From the NCBI RefSeq assembly GCF_921293095.1, contig NC_060246.1, positions 89,959,030 through 90,023,029 of the forward strand: a stretch of 64,000 bases of DNA. Direction: 5' to 3'. This DNA is from Ischnura elegans. Its lineage: Eukaryota; Arthropoda; Insecta; Odonata; Coenagrionidae. A program made the translations under genes and the position numbers. The notes below the pieces were generated by a model. It was not told the DNA's origin. It ran no database searches and worked only from the letters and a program-made list of their open reading frames with translations. Positions 35,527 through 47,771 of this stretch are shown here, piece after piece (within the stretch, counting starts at the first letter, position 1; each line of letters opens with the position of its first letter).

Positions 35527-35730
35527 GGAGGGTAAAGTGGCCATTTAGAGTTTTTTGTTAATAATTTTTTTTTTGCACTTTAACGTATACAATATCATGA
35601 AAAACGCATGTTTACCTGAAACTTTATTTGATATAGTACACATCAATATTTGTTTCGATTAAATTTACTAAAAACAAATGCCAAAAAAAAACACCAAACA
35701 AAAAGGTGGCCACTTTACCCGTCTCTCCCC
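35527..35730. mobile_element. 204-bp TA-flanked MITE related to the Tigger-like element
   Basis: TA at 35525-35526 and 35731-35732 flank GGAGGGTAAAGTGGCCA at the left and TGGCCACTTTACCC plus GTCTCTCCCC at the right. The ends are inverted copies apart from about 5 bp missing at the left. It may be a separate non-autonomous relative or simply the terminal part of the transposase element. Confidence 0.6.
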
Positions 35731-36254
35731 TACCAATGCTAATACTAAATACTTATAAATTCGGGTAAATCGCGGTATTTATTTATATTTCGATTATTTT
35801 TAACTATTATTTAAATGCTTTAGATACTGAAGAACTCTCTATATACTCTCCCTGGATTATTTTATGAAGTACAATGAAAAGAATGAATGGACACTTCCTC
35901 GCTTTGTGAGCTTCATTCGTTAGCTCTTTCCGCAATAATTGAATCAATTCTAGTGGGCTATGACTATTCATTACCCTCGGCTTTACCACTTCCCTCCACA
36001 TCAAAAATTTATATTGTGAATTTGTTCTCACGAAAATCGAAATATTGCTACATAATCTATTTCATAGGCGTTATCTTAAGGGACATTTTTCCATTAAAAA
36101 TCAAATGACTGATTAGATTCCATTCCGATGATTGGAATGACCTAAGAGGACTACTATATTTCCGTTTAAAGAGAAAAAAATTTGACTTTCATCTTGCTGG
36201 GACTATACGTACCTGGTGGGTATGGCATGTAATATGAAAATCATGCCCATTATT

Positions 36255-36415
36255 TCTGCCCGGGTCATCATCCCGGTAAATTGGCTCCATTTACAACGTT
36301 TCGGTCACTCCCTTTGCTACCATCTTCAGGAATGAAGAGTCGACAGCTAATCCTCTACCCCTGACGACGGTTACAAAGAGAGCTTCCTAAACGTTGTAAA
36401 TGAAACCATTCACTT
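36255..36415. repeat. Head-to-head pair of hammerhead-like modules
   Basis: On the minus strand (36329 down to about 36285) the order is CTGAAGA, TGGTAGC...GTGACC, GAAACG, TTGTAAATGG. On the plus strand from 36361 it is CTGACGA, CGGTTAC...CTTCC, TAAACG, TTGTAAATGA. The copies are inverted around about 36345. CTGANGA and GAAA match conserved hammerhead core elements, and the intervening sequence can partly pair. One extra base before stem II and the very short third stem argue against an active ribozyme. An outer hairpin CCGGG-ATGATGA-CCCGG is at 36261-36277. Confidence 0.4.
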
Positions 36416-36419
36416 AGTT

Positions 36420-39400
36420 GGCAAACTGAGAAGACTTTTTGCATTTTGCGTTTCGATTAAAAACCTCAAATATTTCATCCAGAACTTTACTCTTTATTAA
36501 ATCTATTCAGAGCAACCAAAAGTCCTGTTCATTCATTCACATGATAGAGCAAGAGTTTGTTTGTACATTTTCCATAATAAAAAGGGTAGTTAGCAAGTAA
36601 TGGTCTATCTTATACCGGGATCACTTCTAGTTATTATTCTTATCCCATTTCTCTACTTTGAATATCCTTACTTTTATCGAACGGGCATTTTCATCTTGAA
36701 TTCATTATATGGATTCCTCGTGGAGCTCCTGAAATTGAATATTTTGGTCACACGCGATTTGACCCACTTACCTGCCGACGAGGCCGTCGAGAAGGAACAC
36801 ATGGCGAGAACAACAATGAGTCGCTTGCATAAACCAGCGCTGCCATTTGGCAGTGGTGTCCCACTAGGATGGAGGGGCTCGATTTGGAAGGATGGCGATG
36901 CAATTCTCGGAACTCGATCCTAATTTTTTCATTTTCTCTGAGGAGAAAAAAATTTATTTCCTAAATACATTCTTCCATTTTATTTACTTCACAGCATTAG
37001 AGTTGATAGAAAAAGTACCATTATTTTATTATTGAAATTTCGATCGCAACATTGGGTTGAAAACAAACCAGCGGGTCAATTATTTTTTTCCATGGTCGTT
37101 AATCTACTATTATATCGACGTGACCGTCAAATAACTTGAACAATGGAGCATAGAAATAATACGGACGTCAATGTACGGCTGATGCAAATGACATTTATGA
37201 AATTCATGTAGCTGAAGGTATAAAATCACAAATACGAACCAATAAAGGATATGGTATTGATAAGCGAATGTAAATAGTTCGACTTTTGCCCTGTTTCTAT
37301 TAATAAGACTGCTATTTTTATTTATTTCAATGGCCCACCTACGGATGGATATAGTCGCCATTGTGGATACTCGTTCGCATAACAAGGACATGTCCATATT
37401 AGACGACTTATGTGGGCAGCTGAAAGCTATAAAGATGCATTAGCTATGGAGCTGTCGTCAGTCATTATAATTCCCAAAATTTCGCGGTTAGAGATTGTCT
37501 TCAGTTGAAAATATAGGATTCGAAACATTCCTATCGTATTATCTCTGAGTGAATATGAATTTTCCTAACAATATAGCTCTCAAATAAGCTTATTTGCAGG
37601 TTTAGACAATTTGCTATGGGAACTTTGAGGTTGAGAAATAAATAAAAAAGCTTACACAGTGTGACAGCAATGATCGAACTACCTTGCCGCTTTTAGCTTG
37701 GCCAAGTTGATGCTATGCACGAAAAGGGAGATTTATACGGAGGACTAACCTTTTTTAATTTTCCTTTCGATTTCATTATGGAGAGATTTTTATTTCCAAT
37801 AGGTGTGAGTGTGTCGCAAATTGAGTTAGAGGAGAAATTTTTGCAACCGTGGGAGGTCAGCTATGTAACGGTCTCACATTCATTTGAATTCCTCGGTAGC
37901 TTTTTATCATTTTGCAACAAAGCGGAGGTACCAAAAATACCATTACAAATAGGCGTTGCATAATATATGAGTAACTCCATCTGTGGGTAGCTTTTTATTG
38001 TGGATTATTCCAGTATTTAAATTTGCAATAAGAATCGTTTTTAACGCAATTGGTCATGCATGGAATTATGTAGCTGTCGGAATTAAGTACACAATTATGT
38101 ATAAAATATACTATTCTAATGGATGGCTATGAGTCGCCATGGTTTTCTTGACAAAAGAGGTTTTCATTTTGTTTACATTAATTGTACCGGGAAAAGTTGA
38201 ACAGCCTCTAGTTAGGCTTGATACGTAATTTGATAGCTCGAACTCTTTTTGGAAGGTACGGATTCATAAAATGATTTTCAGTGGTTTTTTGAATTTATCT
38301 AATGTTTACACCCCTCGTTAAGAGTCAAACCCTCTGTTTTTGGCATCACGAGTAGCCATTTTTTGAGAGAATTCCGTAATTTTGACTGCTAAATTGATTG
38401 ACCAGTGTGTCAGGTCATTTATTCAGTTTGTGTTGATGCAAATTTTTGATCTCGCACTGATTGGCTACGAATTTTTTTCTGCAGCTGAAGCTGAAAATAA
38501 AATGAAATACGATTTTAAATTATACGTGTCCAACTGTATTGCCAATTCATGTCATTAGACACTTTCCCAGTATTTTTTCCATTCGCTTTCAGTCGCAGCA
38601 AACAAAATCGAACCCTCTTTTCCATTAATGTGTGGAAACATAAAACGTAGCGAAAGAGGTTGGATTTCCACCTTTAAAAAATGTTCTCAAAATATTGAAT
38701 ATAGACCGGTCCACCTATCGAGACCGGTAATCTAAAAAAACAGCAAATTAAATTGTTATATTACACGAGCTATATGTTTTGTGTTGAAATATTACCATGC
38801 TATTGTATTGAAAACCTATTTTTATGCTCAGTTACTTGAATAATGTCGTCACAAAATTGCCATTCAATGGCATGGAATTCCAATACTATTCCGTTATTGA
38901 GTTAAAAAAGGGGAGAATGGTATCAGATCTCTCTCGGTCGAATCAAATCACATGTACTGGATTTGCATCATAATTTTGTGCAAAGCCTATTCTCTATGAG
39001 CAATAAAAAAGAAAAAATTGTGAGCCATCACTCATTGGCGCCTTGCAAGGCCATCATTTTGTCGCTGGAGAGCATTCAAAATTTTTTGTCGCACATGAGC
39101 TCCAGATAGGGGTTGTATGTTTTTTTAAAAGGCAAGAGATTGGTCGCTCTTCTGGGATGTCTCTAGGTGCAGTCGAAGAAAATGCGGAAGGCCGAAGGCA
39201 CGGATGCAAATTGGGATGGGATATTTGGCTGAGGGAGGGAAAGGGGCACCTGGAAAAGGAAGCCGAGATCGGAAGCGAGAGGAAGGGCTGGAGCAGTTGG
39301 GTGGAATAGAAAAGATATAAGAATGGTGCCCGTGCTACTTGCTACGGTATGGAAGGGGTAACGCGACGCCTCGTCTTTTTTTAGAGCTTACTGCGGCCTT

Positions 39401-42400
39401 GGCTCACTTCAGAGGCGTGTTTCGGCTTGTCCAAAAAGTATGAAAAAAAGCTATTTCGAATGGAATATCCCGAGTTGAGAAGGAAAGCTACGTAGACGGC
39501 CTGAACTGGCGCTCCTTGAGTTCTCATGGGGTTGATATATCGGGTTTACATCCGGTGATTTACATTGGTGCAGGGGATTTGACAGGAAACACTGTGGCAT
39601 ATCTGCGCTTAAAGCTTATTGTTTTAACGGTACTTCAAGACGTAAGTTCATGACACAAGTTCGTAATTTAACAAAAGCGTTTCCGTTTGTGATTATTCTA
39701 TGATCCTATTCTCTCTTTGAAGACCCTCTTTTCCACTTGCTTATACTTGTTGCTGGTACTGTATTCGTACTATATTAATGTGATAAATATATAATAAAAT
39801 TTAGAAAAATAACAATGAATTCTCATTCGAACGTAATTTATATTATTGTCTCTTATTAATGATGTAATATTGACCCCATTGTTTCTTATTTGACCATATA
39901 TGAAGTCTCTATTCATAATCACGTTCAATGTGATGGAAGTGAAATAAGTGTGGCCGATAAATTTAAAGTAACATGGTCGTGAAAATTTTCCAGTAGCTTT
40001 CAATTTATTAATGTGCCAGAACTACCACGCAAGGCGTAAAAATTGGGTACAAATGGTACATTATGGCAATGAATATTGCATATATTATTGTAAGTATGGT
40101 AAGAAGAACACATGGATACAAGAGTAGAGCCACAGAAAAAGCAAAAATCATTCCACCCTCTATCGTAGAATATACTTTTTGACCCACTTCTTTAATCATA
40201 ATTCTTACTTCACAACAAAAACGCATGTTACGGGATGTGCTAAAAATAAATTTGTAAAATAATGAAGAGATTAGATGGGCTTAAGTTAACTTTGGGAGAA
40301 AACTCGGTGTCGTAGTGAATTTGGAAAGTATAGTTCATCACAAAAAGTTGGAAAATGACTTTGTTAATTCGCATGTGCTCTTAAGTGACACAATACGGGT
40401 TTCAGAGGAATATAACGTGTTCAAATTAAAATCAAGGTGTAGACATTTAATCATCTAAAACACCATGAAAAACGAAATCGAAATACTATTTTCCTCGCAC
40501 GTGACATGAACCGTAGAAACTCAAACTCAAAAACCGTAGAAACAAAAAATATTTTCTCAAATAGTGATAATAGTTTCCACTAGAGCCTCTAGAAGAGTTC
40601 ATTTTTTAATTCTTTTACTTCTTATAAATGAAATGGATTAGCATATAATAGAATATAATACCCACATAACTTTTTATTATTGCATAAGGAGATGATTCGA
40701 ACGTAGAACGACTCCAAAAGGCCAACATGTCCGTGTGGCGTTGAAAGGTATATGTGTAAAATCCTTTAATGAACCTAATCTTTTCTCTTCCCCTCCAAGT
40801 AATCAGAAGCTCAAAACCCATTCCATTTAAATGCTGGGAATCCCCATCTTCCGGCCACAGTGGTTTTTAAGAATAAAAAATGCTTTCCTTTGTTTTCTTG
40901 CTAATTCCTCGTAATTACTCATTGTCGTAGGTTTCAAATCCTCCCCGCACATTAAAGCTGTGGTATAACATGTGCAAAGAGCCATCTTTATTTAGCAATT
41001 TTATGTTGGAGTCTTCCAGGCAACGAACGACAAGACGGTCAGTGAGGATGGCTTTGTTTTGTCACTTCCAAAAGAATTTTCATGCGTGACTAGTGAATTG
41101 ATGTTTTACTTATCGATTGGCTTATGTTTGTTTGATGGTTGACAGGTTGTATAACGTATTCATCTTAGGATTGATTTTTGGAAGGATCTGCAAAACGTTT
41201 GGTTATCCTGCAAGCATTAAACGTGTTGGCATTATGCTCACTGCAGCTAGATTAGGGAATAGGATTTTTGTTATATTATATGATGTGTTATAAAGCTATT
41301 TATATTCGTCACAAAATTGCCTTTCTTGACCCTCGTTTTTGACCCTACAGAGACATTTTTACGATGATAAAATATACTTTATGTGGGACACAACATGGTT
41401 TTACGACCTTGTGGTCCTTCTTATAAGTATTGATCTAGCCTCTTTTAATAAGAAAAGTGATGATAAATTACCCAAAAAAGTTATTCCGTTTATTATATGA
41501 ATAATTTTTGTTCAGTACTCAGAAGACTGTCCTTGCTCTCAAGGTAAACATATCACTCCCGATAACATTGGAGCGATAGTAAAAAGTTGCAGAATGTGTT
41601 CTTGGTATTTATTTTTCCGATTGCCAGAGTTTAAAAAAACTGGCCTAAAAAAGCATGTTGTACCATATCTCTTCGTCGTATATCTAACTTCTTATATTGC
41701 CCTACCAATATTGCCTTCTTCAATATTGCTATTCCTATGCAAGATATTGCCTTCTATATACGTGACTTCTGTTTCTGGTTTCTAAATGGACGTAGCCTGT
41801 TCTTCTTGCTGATCTTTATTCTAGGAAGGACTGGGTCTTTTATGGAAGTAGGCTTAAATTTTGACTCCACCTTGACCTTCCACTTGTGGCCTCATATTTC
41901 GCGAAACGGGTATGGTCTTCAAATTCAAATGCCACAAAATGTAGCATTTCAAGCCACTTTTTAATTAAAAGGCAACAATGTGCAATTAAACGAGTATATA
42001 CCTTGAAATTTTCACGATAACGACGTACTCTTCGTTTCTCCAAGATAGCTCCCACAACTTGCCGCAAAATTTGAAATAGAAAACTAAATTCTACCACCAT
42101 AACCGTGCTTTGAGATAGATCGTTCCTGGGGAAGAAGGATAGCCTGGGGATGATGCAGAGGAATGGTTGGCAAACGAAAACAATTGAAAAGATTCAAGAA
42201 TTAAGATTTATTAGGACCTTTTGAAAGTAATCTGGAGGAGGGAAAAAATTCCCACCCCGGATTCCTCACCAAAGGAGATTACTTTGACTGCGTTCCAAGC
42301 TCTCCCGCAAAACCTTTCTCACCCATATCCCCCTGACCCAAAACTACCTTGGTTGGGCGGCCAAATTTTTTCGAGCCCTACCAACCCTCTTAAGCCCAAG

Positions 42401-42427
42401 ACTGAGGTGCTTGATTATAATCATTTA
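36420..42427. other. AT-rich sequence, nothing recognised
   Basis: Open frames up to 107 codons (for example 36600-36923 plus, 37110-37397 minus, 39043-39309 plus) have no recognisable domains. A loose fourfold AATATTGC(C/T) repetition lies at 41694-41755. I see no host exons or element ends. Confidence 0.4.
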
Positions 42428-43188
42428 TGTTATGACGAACAATATGTCATCTCTCGTTCAAATGACATTCCCCCACCATGAGACCCGTTCTTACGTCTGC
42501 AGATAGTACACAGCGAAGGAGTGGGGGTGGAGTCACGCGGATACACGACTAGCTATATGCGCTGACGCCAGTTGTTTGTCGGCGAGAGTCTGATTCGATC
42601 GCACTAACAAGGACTCTCTGATTTCTCTTCACCTGTTTCCCCGTTCCCTTGATGAGTTTCCGACGGACCCACTCACAGTGGGTTGAAACCGAAAAATGAT
42701 CGTTGTACATGTGGTGTAAATATCTCGAGGTTACTCGGTGATCCTTTTTTTATAATCCTACACGAACACAAAATGTCGACGAAAAACAGGATCCGCCATT
42801 TTGTATCGTATCGGCCACAAATAATACAACTGAATCGCGAAAGTTGTAAAGAATTAACAATAATAAACTGCATAATTATACTATAAATTTTGTTTCTATT
42901 TAATCACTACCGAAGGTGTGGCATTAGTCTTAACATGCTGAATTTCGAAAAAAATTCAATGAGGGCAATTTTTGCGAAATTTGTTCAACTTTGAGGCCGA
43001 GTAATTTGTTTAAAAAAATATCTATGAAAAACGGTTTACGTCAAAAAATGCACTAATGTATTGACAACAAGTGTGCAAAGTTTCAAATTCCGCACTCAAA
43101 AAAATCGATTTTGAGGTTTTGTCCAGCTTTTTTCGGTTTTAGCCCACTGTGCTACTGTTCGGTCAGGTGATTCATTACTCAAATTACA
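42428..43188 (+). repeat. Candidate 5-prime LTR, interrupted; left edge tentative
   Basis: The right edge is defined by ATTACA (43183-43188) two bases before a primer binding site. The left edge is guessed from TGTTATGACGAAC at 42428, giving TGT...ACA ends. A TATAT (about 42553) with a GC-richer downstream part could be the promoter. Removing the inserted TIR element (42674-43151) leaves about 283 bp. No second LTR was found in the window, so the length cannot be confirmed. Confidence 0.35.
42674..43151. mobile_element. 478-bp TIR element (CACAGTGGG ends)
   Basis: The left end CACAGTGGGTTGAAACCGAA and the reverse complement of the right end, CACAGTGGGCTAAAACCGAA, match at 21 of 23 positions including the following A run. 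Nothing inside resembles a transposase, so it is a non-autonomous DNA element. No target duplication could be fixed. It appears to lie inside the candidate LTR. Confidence 0.75.
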
Positions 43189-43190
43189 AC

Positions 43191-43208
43191 TGGTGTCAGA
43201 AGTGAGAT
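43191..43208 (+). promoter_or_regulatory. Retrotransposon primer binding site, tRNA-Leu type
   Basis: TGGTGTCAGAAGTGAGAT is complementary to the 3-prime end of tRNA-Leu (CCA end plus ...CCCACTTCTGACA, known from animal tRNA-Leu sequences) at 17 of 18 positions. It begins two bases after an ATTACA LTR-like end. This marks the start of minus-strand DNA synthesis in an LTR retrotransposon, probably Ty3/gypsy-like. No gag or pol coding sequence is recognisable downstream. Confidence 0.65.
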
Positions 43209-46200
43209 CTTTAAGCCGGTGCGCCGACTAAACTTTACACGGGCCAAGGGCCTTTAATTTTACGTCGGGCGTATTCAAGGGTATAGTCGAACTTTAAAAA
43301 TTCTCGAGGCAGCGAACCTCTATCCACCCTCGCTGCAATGGAAGAGTCGAACGAGTACAAGTAGAATGATTGGGATAGGTGTGGATTGACTGCGCATTGG
43401 CTTCTTATAACACCAACTGGCACGCAATCATTAACTTTTTCAGTACGAATTCATTTTTAGAAGAAAATTAGGACATTTGAAGGCGCAGAACGATTTTATA
43501 CGAGATTGGATGATTCTTATGTGTCGGTATTAAATGAATGACAACGTTAGTTTGGCAAATATATGTAGGAAAAATCCAAGAGGTCCACGGCATGAAAGAT
43601 TGGGGAGCAAAAAAGACTAATCGGATACATTAACTGGTGATTGACCTACTTTAATTGCACGATCGACGTTAAGACGCGGCGGAGTGGTCCATTAGCCTTG
43701 AAGTGGGCCCTATAGTGTTACCTGAATTCATTCGCCTTCCGACTTAAAACTGCAACTTCAACATCTTGTGCTTTTCATAGTGATCGTGTGAGACCTCATC
43801 CCACCCAATTATCCCTCCCAACCTTTGGTGAGAGGAAGAGTGGAAGGCCCCAAAAAAATCCACCGAATACGGAAGAAAGTGGAAGTACTAGATAAATTGA
43901 CTAACTTTTCTCACCAGGCCGTCCAAACCATCAGCGAAATCACTCTCCACACGGTGACAGCTTTTTTAGCATTTCGTTGCGGAAGTGCCCTTCCGCACTT
44001 GATTCTGACCTTTTACCCCTTCATTTCAGGTCCACATCGACAGAGGGTCGGTGACGGCCGTCCCAGACGATAGCAAAGAAGGGAATATATAGATAGCACT
44101 CTTGCCATCCCAAACCCCTTGCGGGGACCACCTCTAAGGGAAGACGCTAACAAGAGGCGCGCAACCTACCTCTCCCCCCCATATCACCTTGTGCGCTGTG
44201 ATCGTGGGGCCCACCGAGTTTTTCCCTCCACAACATTTGAGAATCAGAGAGAGGAGAGAAGAAATGTTCCCCCACGGAAGCTGCTTATAATTTGCGCCCT
44301 AGCAAGTAGTGAGAGAGGCTTGGTATATAATGGCTATGGTATTGTTAGCTTGTTGCCTGGGATCCATAACGGCATACTTGTGGCTGAGGTGGGTGTGTCA
44401 GAGGGGATTTGAATTGGGATAGGGAGGCGGAAGACTAACAATATTTGCAGTGGACATTGAGACCATTTGATGTTTTTCACTTGATATTTTGTTGTTCTGA
44501 CGGGAAGTGATGTGATAACTATGTTGCAAAGGGCAATTCATTTGTGGGGGTTTACGCCGTTTTATTGTATTTTTGCGAGTTAAAATTTGCATTTGTTTGC
44601 ATGAATCTTCAGATGATTTTTTAATCTTGTAGCCATTCAAGAATGAAACTTTATTCAGGTTTGGGGTCTTTCCCTGAGCCACCTCGCACTTTGAGGACTT
44701 TAATTGTTTTATTTCCTGAGGCTACACCTTCAATCTGTTCACGAAAGCTCTTCCATTTGTGTCGGCATAGTAATTTTTGAAGAACCATCATGCATCACAA
44801 CGAGTGATATGTGAATCTCGCAACTGACAATGCTTTTTCAGACATTTTTCTGAATGTGGGAAAGGTTTTTCAATTCTCCCATTTCTCAATCATAGTTACG
44901 TCGAGAGTCTCTATAACGTTCCATCAATGGTTTATTTTGATAAATCAGATTTTCTGATGCAATTTTATGGGCATCATTGAAAAAAAAACTCATCTAAGGA
45001 ATAAAAGTCACGCGTTGGTTATTTCATATTATATTAGCAGTAAAAACTGTAGGTAAACTTGAATACCATAAAACTAATGATAGTTAAAAATAAGTGAAGG
45101 TCCTGTATAACTTGAACCTCAAGTGCGTTATGGACAATTTAGCACAAAAATATGTTAAATCCCTAATAAAAAGTGATGATATAGCAGTGAGTATAGAAAA
45201 TATGTCATCATCGTCAAATTACGAAGTTTGATTTGTTATATTATATCATAATTTGGTAATTTAACGTTATATTCAACCAAATTTATTCTCAAATTCATAT
45301 TATCTTTTATGCTCTGAAGTAAAATCCTAGTGATGAAAAGAGCATGAGTAGTAATTCAATATCCACTTCTCTCTGTCATCATATCACTTATGCTTTGTAA
45401 AGTAGATTACAGTCGGTGTGGCTTCTAATACCGCTCTTCTTCACCTGCTGTGGCCTTAACATAGTGTATCGATACCGAAAGAATAACGAAAATCGCACGT
45501 TTCCAAGCAATGAATCGCAACGTCTCTCCCAATGCGATGGCCTTTGGCCCCATTTTCTAACACAACTGGCCACCGGTCCACGTGAACCCACGCGCGGCAT
45601 TCATTTAGGCGGTAGTATTCCCGCTCGTTTAGAGCCGAGGTTTACGGCTCCCGCACCCTTATCCTACAAACACTCAACGGCCTTTCTTCTGCCTTCCTCT
45701 TAATACTCTCATTCCGCCACCCTCAGAATCCGCCCTTTTTATGCCCACAACGCTCACGGCCATACACGCCCTATTTTTATTTGGGAGATTAAAAAAAAAT
45801 TATGATGGAAAAAAATAAGTGATAATAAAAATATAAATTAGGGACCGCACCACCACAACAAAGGAATGGTGAGATATCTCCTGGGTGATACAAGCTTCCC
45901 CTGACCTCTGGGGGAAGAGACCGTAGAGTATGCTGGGGGGGGGATGCGGGAGGGTAGGACCCCGAGGAAGGCGCGGCAGAAAAATCCAACCTCATCGCGG
46001 TGTCCGGGAGAGGCTTAAGTCCGTATTCGACTTTTTCCCAGGGACGTGAGGGAGCCAATTTGACTTCTAATGACGGGCTAAGTTCAGAATTTCCACTTAA
46101 TATGCGATCCTCGTGCAAGATGGGCGTTAGTTAGTGTTTTAATTGGTGCCGTTAGCGAGTTGGTATTTCATAAAAGATCGTAGACATTCCCGGCGAATAC

Positions 46201-47771
46201 TATTGATAAAATCTTATCGAGTTTGTAATATATTAAGGCTGTTTAAGGCAAACGTTTCGATGAGAAACTCCCTCATCGTTATCTGGGTTATGACTGACTG
46301 CCAAGTTTGGTCCACGGTGGGTTTTTACTGCAAGCTGTTAGTTTGGGAAAAATATAGGAAAAAATCTTAGTGTCACCAATTAATGCCATTTTAGGAATCA
46401 CTTTCACTGACGCTCAAGTTTGCATTGTCAGGCTGTCATTAGAATACTATGTCAGTTCAGTGGAGACCACTCCACGGGCTTTATATCTCTGGCTTTCATT
46501 TGAACAACCGATAATGGAATGGCTTCGGGGTAAGGTTTATTTTTGCTACCATATTGCCCTGCCGTATGAATATGAAAAAGTGTTTGAAAATATGTCCACT
46601 CAGAACTATCGAGAATTACTCAACCGAAAGATAATATTCCTTAGAGAAGTCTCTCTGGGAGGCATTTTCTTTAATAAATGTATGTATCCTCGCACTCAAA
46701 TATCTTTTCACTATTTCGCTAATGAGTTTTGTTCTCCATGAGATCAACTCAAGAAATTGATCTCAAGTATGGTTTTACTATTTTTCTAATTTTATCAAAT
46801 GAGGACTTTAGTCTCTGTTCTGCGTCTACTCCTAACAATAACCTGCGGCTCCTATAACTACCTGTGTACAACATGAAGCCTGGACATCCAAAGGATAAGT
46901 GTTTCCAAACGTTTCGCGGTACTTGAGCGATGAGTTAGCAGGAATTTCGCTATTTCACGAATCACCTATTTTGGGATAAAAGAAAAAGTAATGTACCTAA
47001 TGAGGGCATATGGGGAAAGATATGATATACTCGATACAATTATTTATGAAATTCATAACTTTGTCTCCTAAAACACGTGTTGCTGCCGTCGAGAAAGCTA
47101 ATTGTTACCATGATAATATATACTGCATTATTTCATGCTCCCACGCCTAAAATAGTACAAAAATTCCGTCAACATGAACGATTGGATTTCTTGAAAACAT
47201 ATTTTTATTTATTTAGGGGAGGGATTTCGGCTTACAAGGTGCCATGTTTCATCATAATGCAACCGCTACCATCTGTAAGGCACTTGAAATGCCGATAAAC
47301 ACCGAATTTTAGAGGTAAATTAGTTACACACTGAAAGCTTGTTTTATTTTGGTTCACATTCACTCCCGTACTCGGGTAGTGGAAAAATATATTGACCGTA
47401 CTTGATTGGAAAGTGATAACGTCAATTTAAATCTTTATTTTTTGGAGTACGAATAAGCCTTTAGGGCATAGATCTTGTACTCAAGGAACATTTCCTGTGC
47501 CAAGAGAGGGGTAGTAACAGTGTAAGTAAGAGGTGTGGGCCGCCGCGTTTCGGTCTAGTTCTCTGAAGTGCGGAACTGATTGCGGGAGGCAATATTTCAT
47601 AATGAATTAAAGGTAGGTACTACATAACAAACGAAATTTCGGTTCTAAAAGGTTATTTTTTTCATATTTCACCGGGATAGACTGTTTTCAGTACGAAATA
47701 TCAAATTTTGGGAATTTTGAAAGTTTTGAAAGCTGAACTTTTGAAAGTCCTAAGCACACGAGTCTCCGTAA
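43209..47771. other. No recognisable gene; possible decayed retrotransposon interior at left
   Basis: After the primer binding site the sequence is GC-richer to about 44400, with open frames at 43825-44073 and 44119-44412. I see no CCHC zinc knuckle, protease or reverse transcriptase motif. The frames at 45789-46118 (minus) and 46370-46741 (plus, 123 codons) are likewise unassigned. Confidence 0.4.

Larger units (their letters stand above)
33109..35735 (+). mobile_element. Pogo/Tigger-like DNA transposon, decayed, ends uncertain
   Basis: The element is defined by the transposase gene plus five copies of GGG(C/T)AAAGT(G/A)GCCA around it. One lies upstream at 33158 (plus). Four lie downstream at 35488 (plus), 35507 (minus), 35530 (plus) and 35707 (minus). 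The last reads into TACCC...CTCTCCCC then TA (35731-35732), a plausible right terminus. The matching left terminus (TA then GGGGAGAG) is not found; the sequence left of 33109 instead meets the 4.6-kb inverted-arm unit. Either the left end is lost, or the element ends at the 35485-35523 palindrome and a separate MITE follows. Confidence 0.7.

Noticed and set aside
46370-46741. 123-codon plus-strand frame
   Set aside because: No recognisable domain, no splice or polyadenylation support; length is within chance for this much AT-rich sequence.
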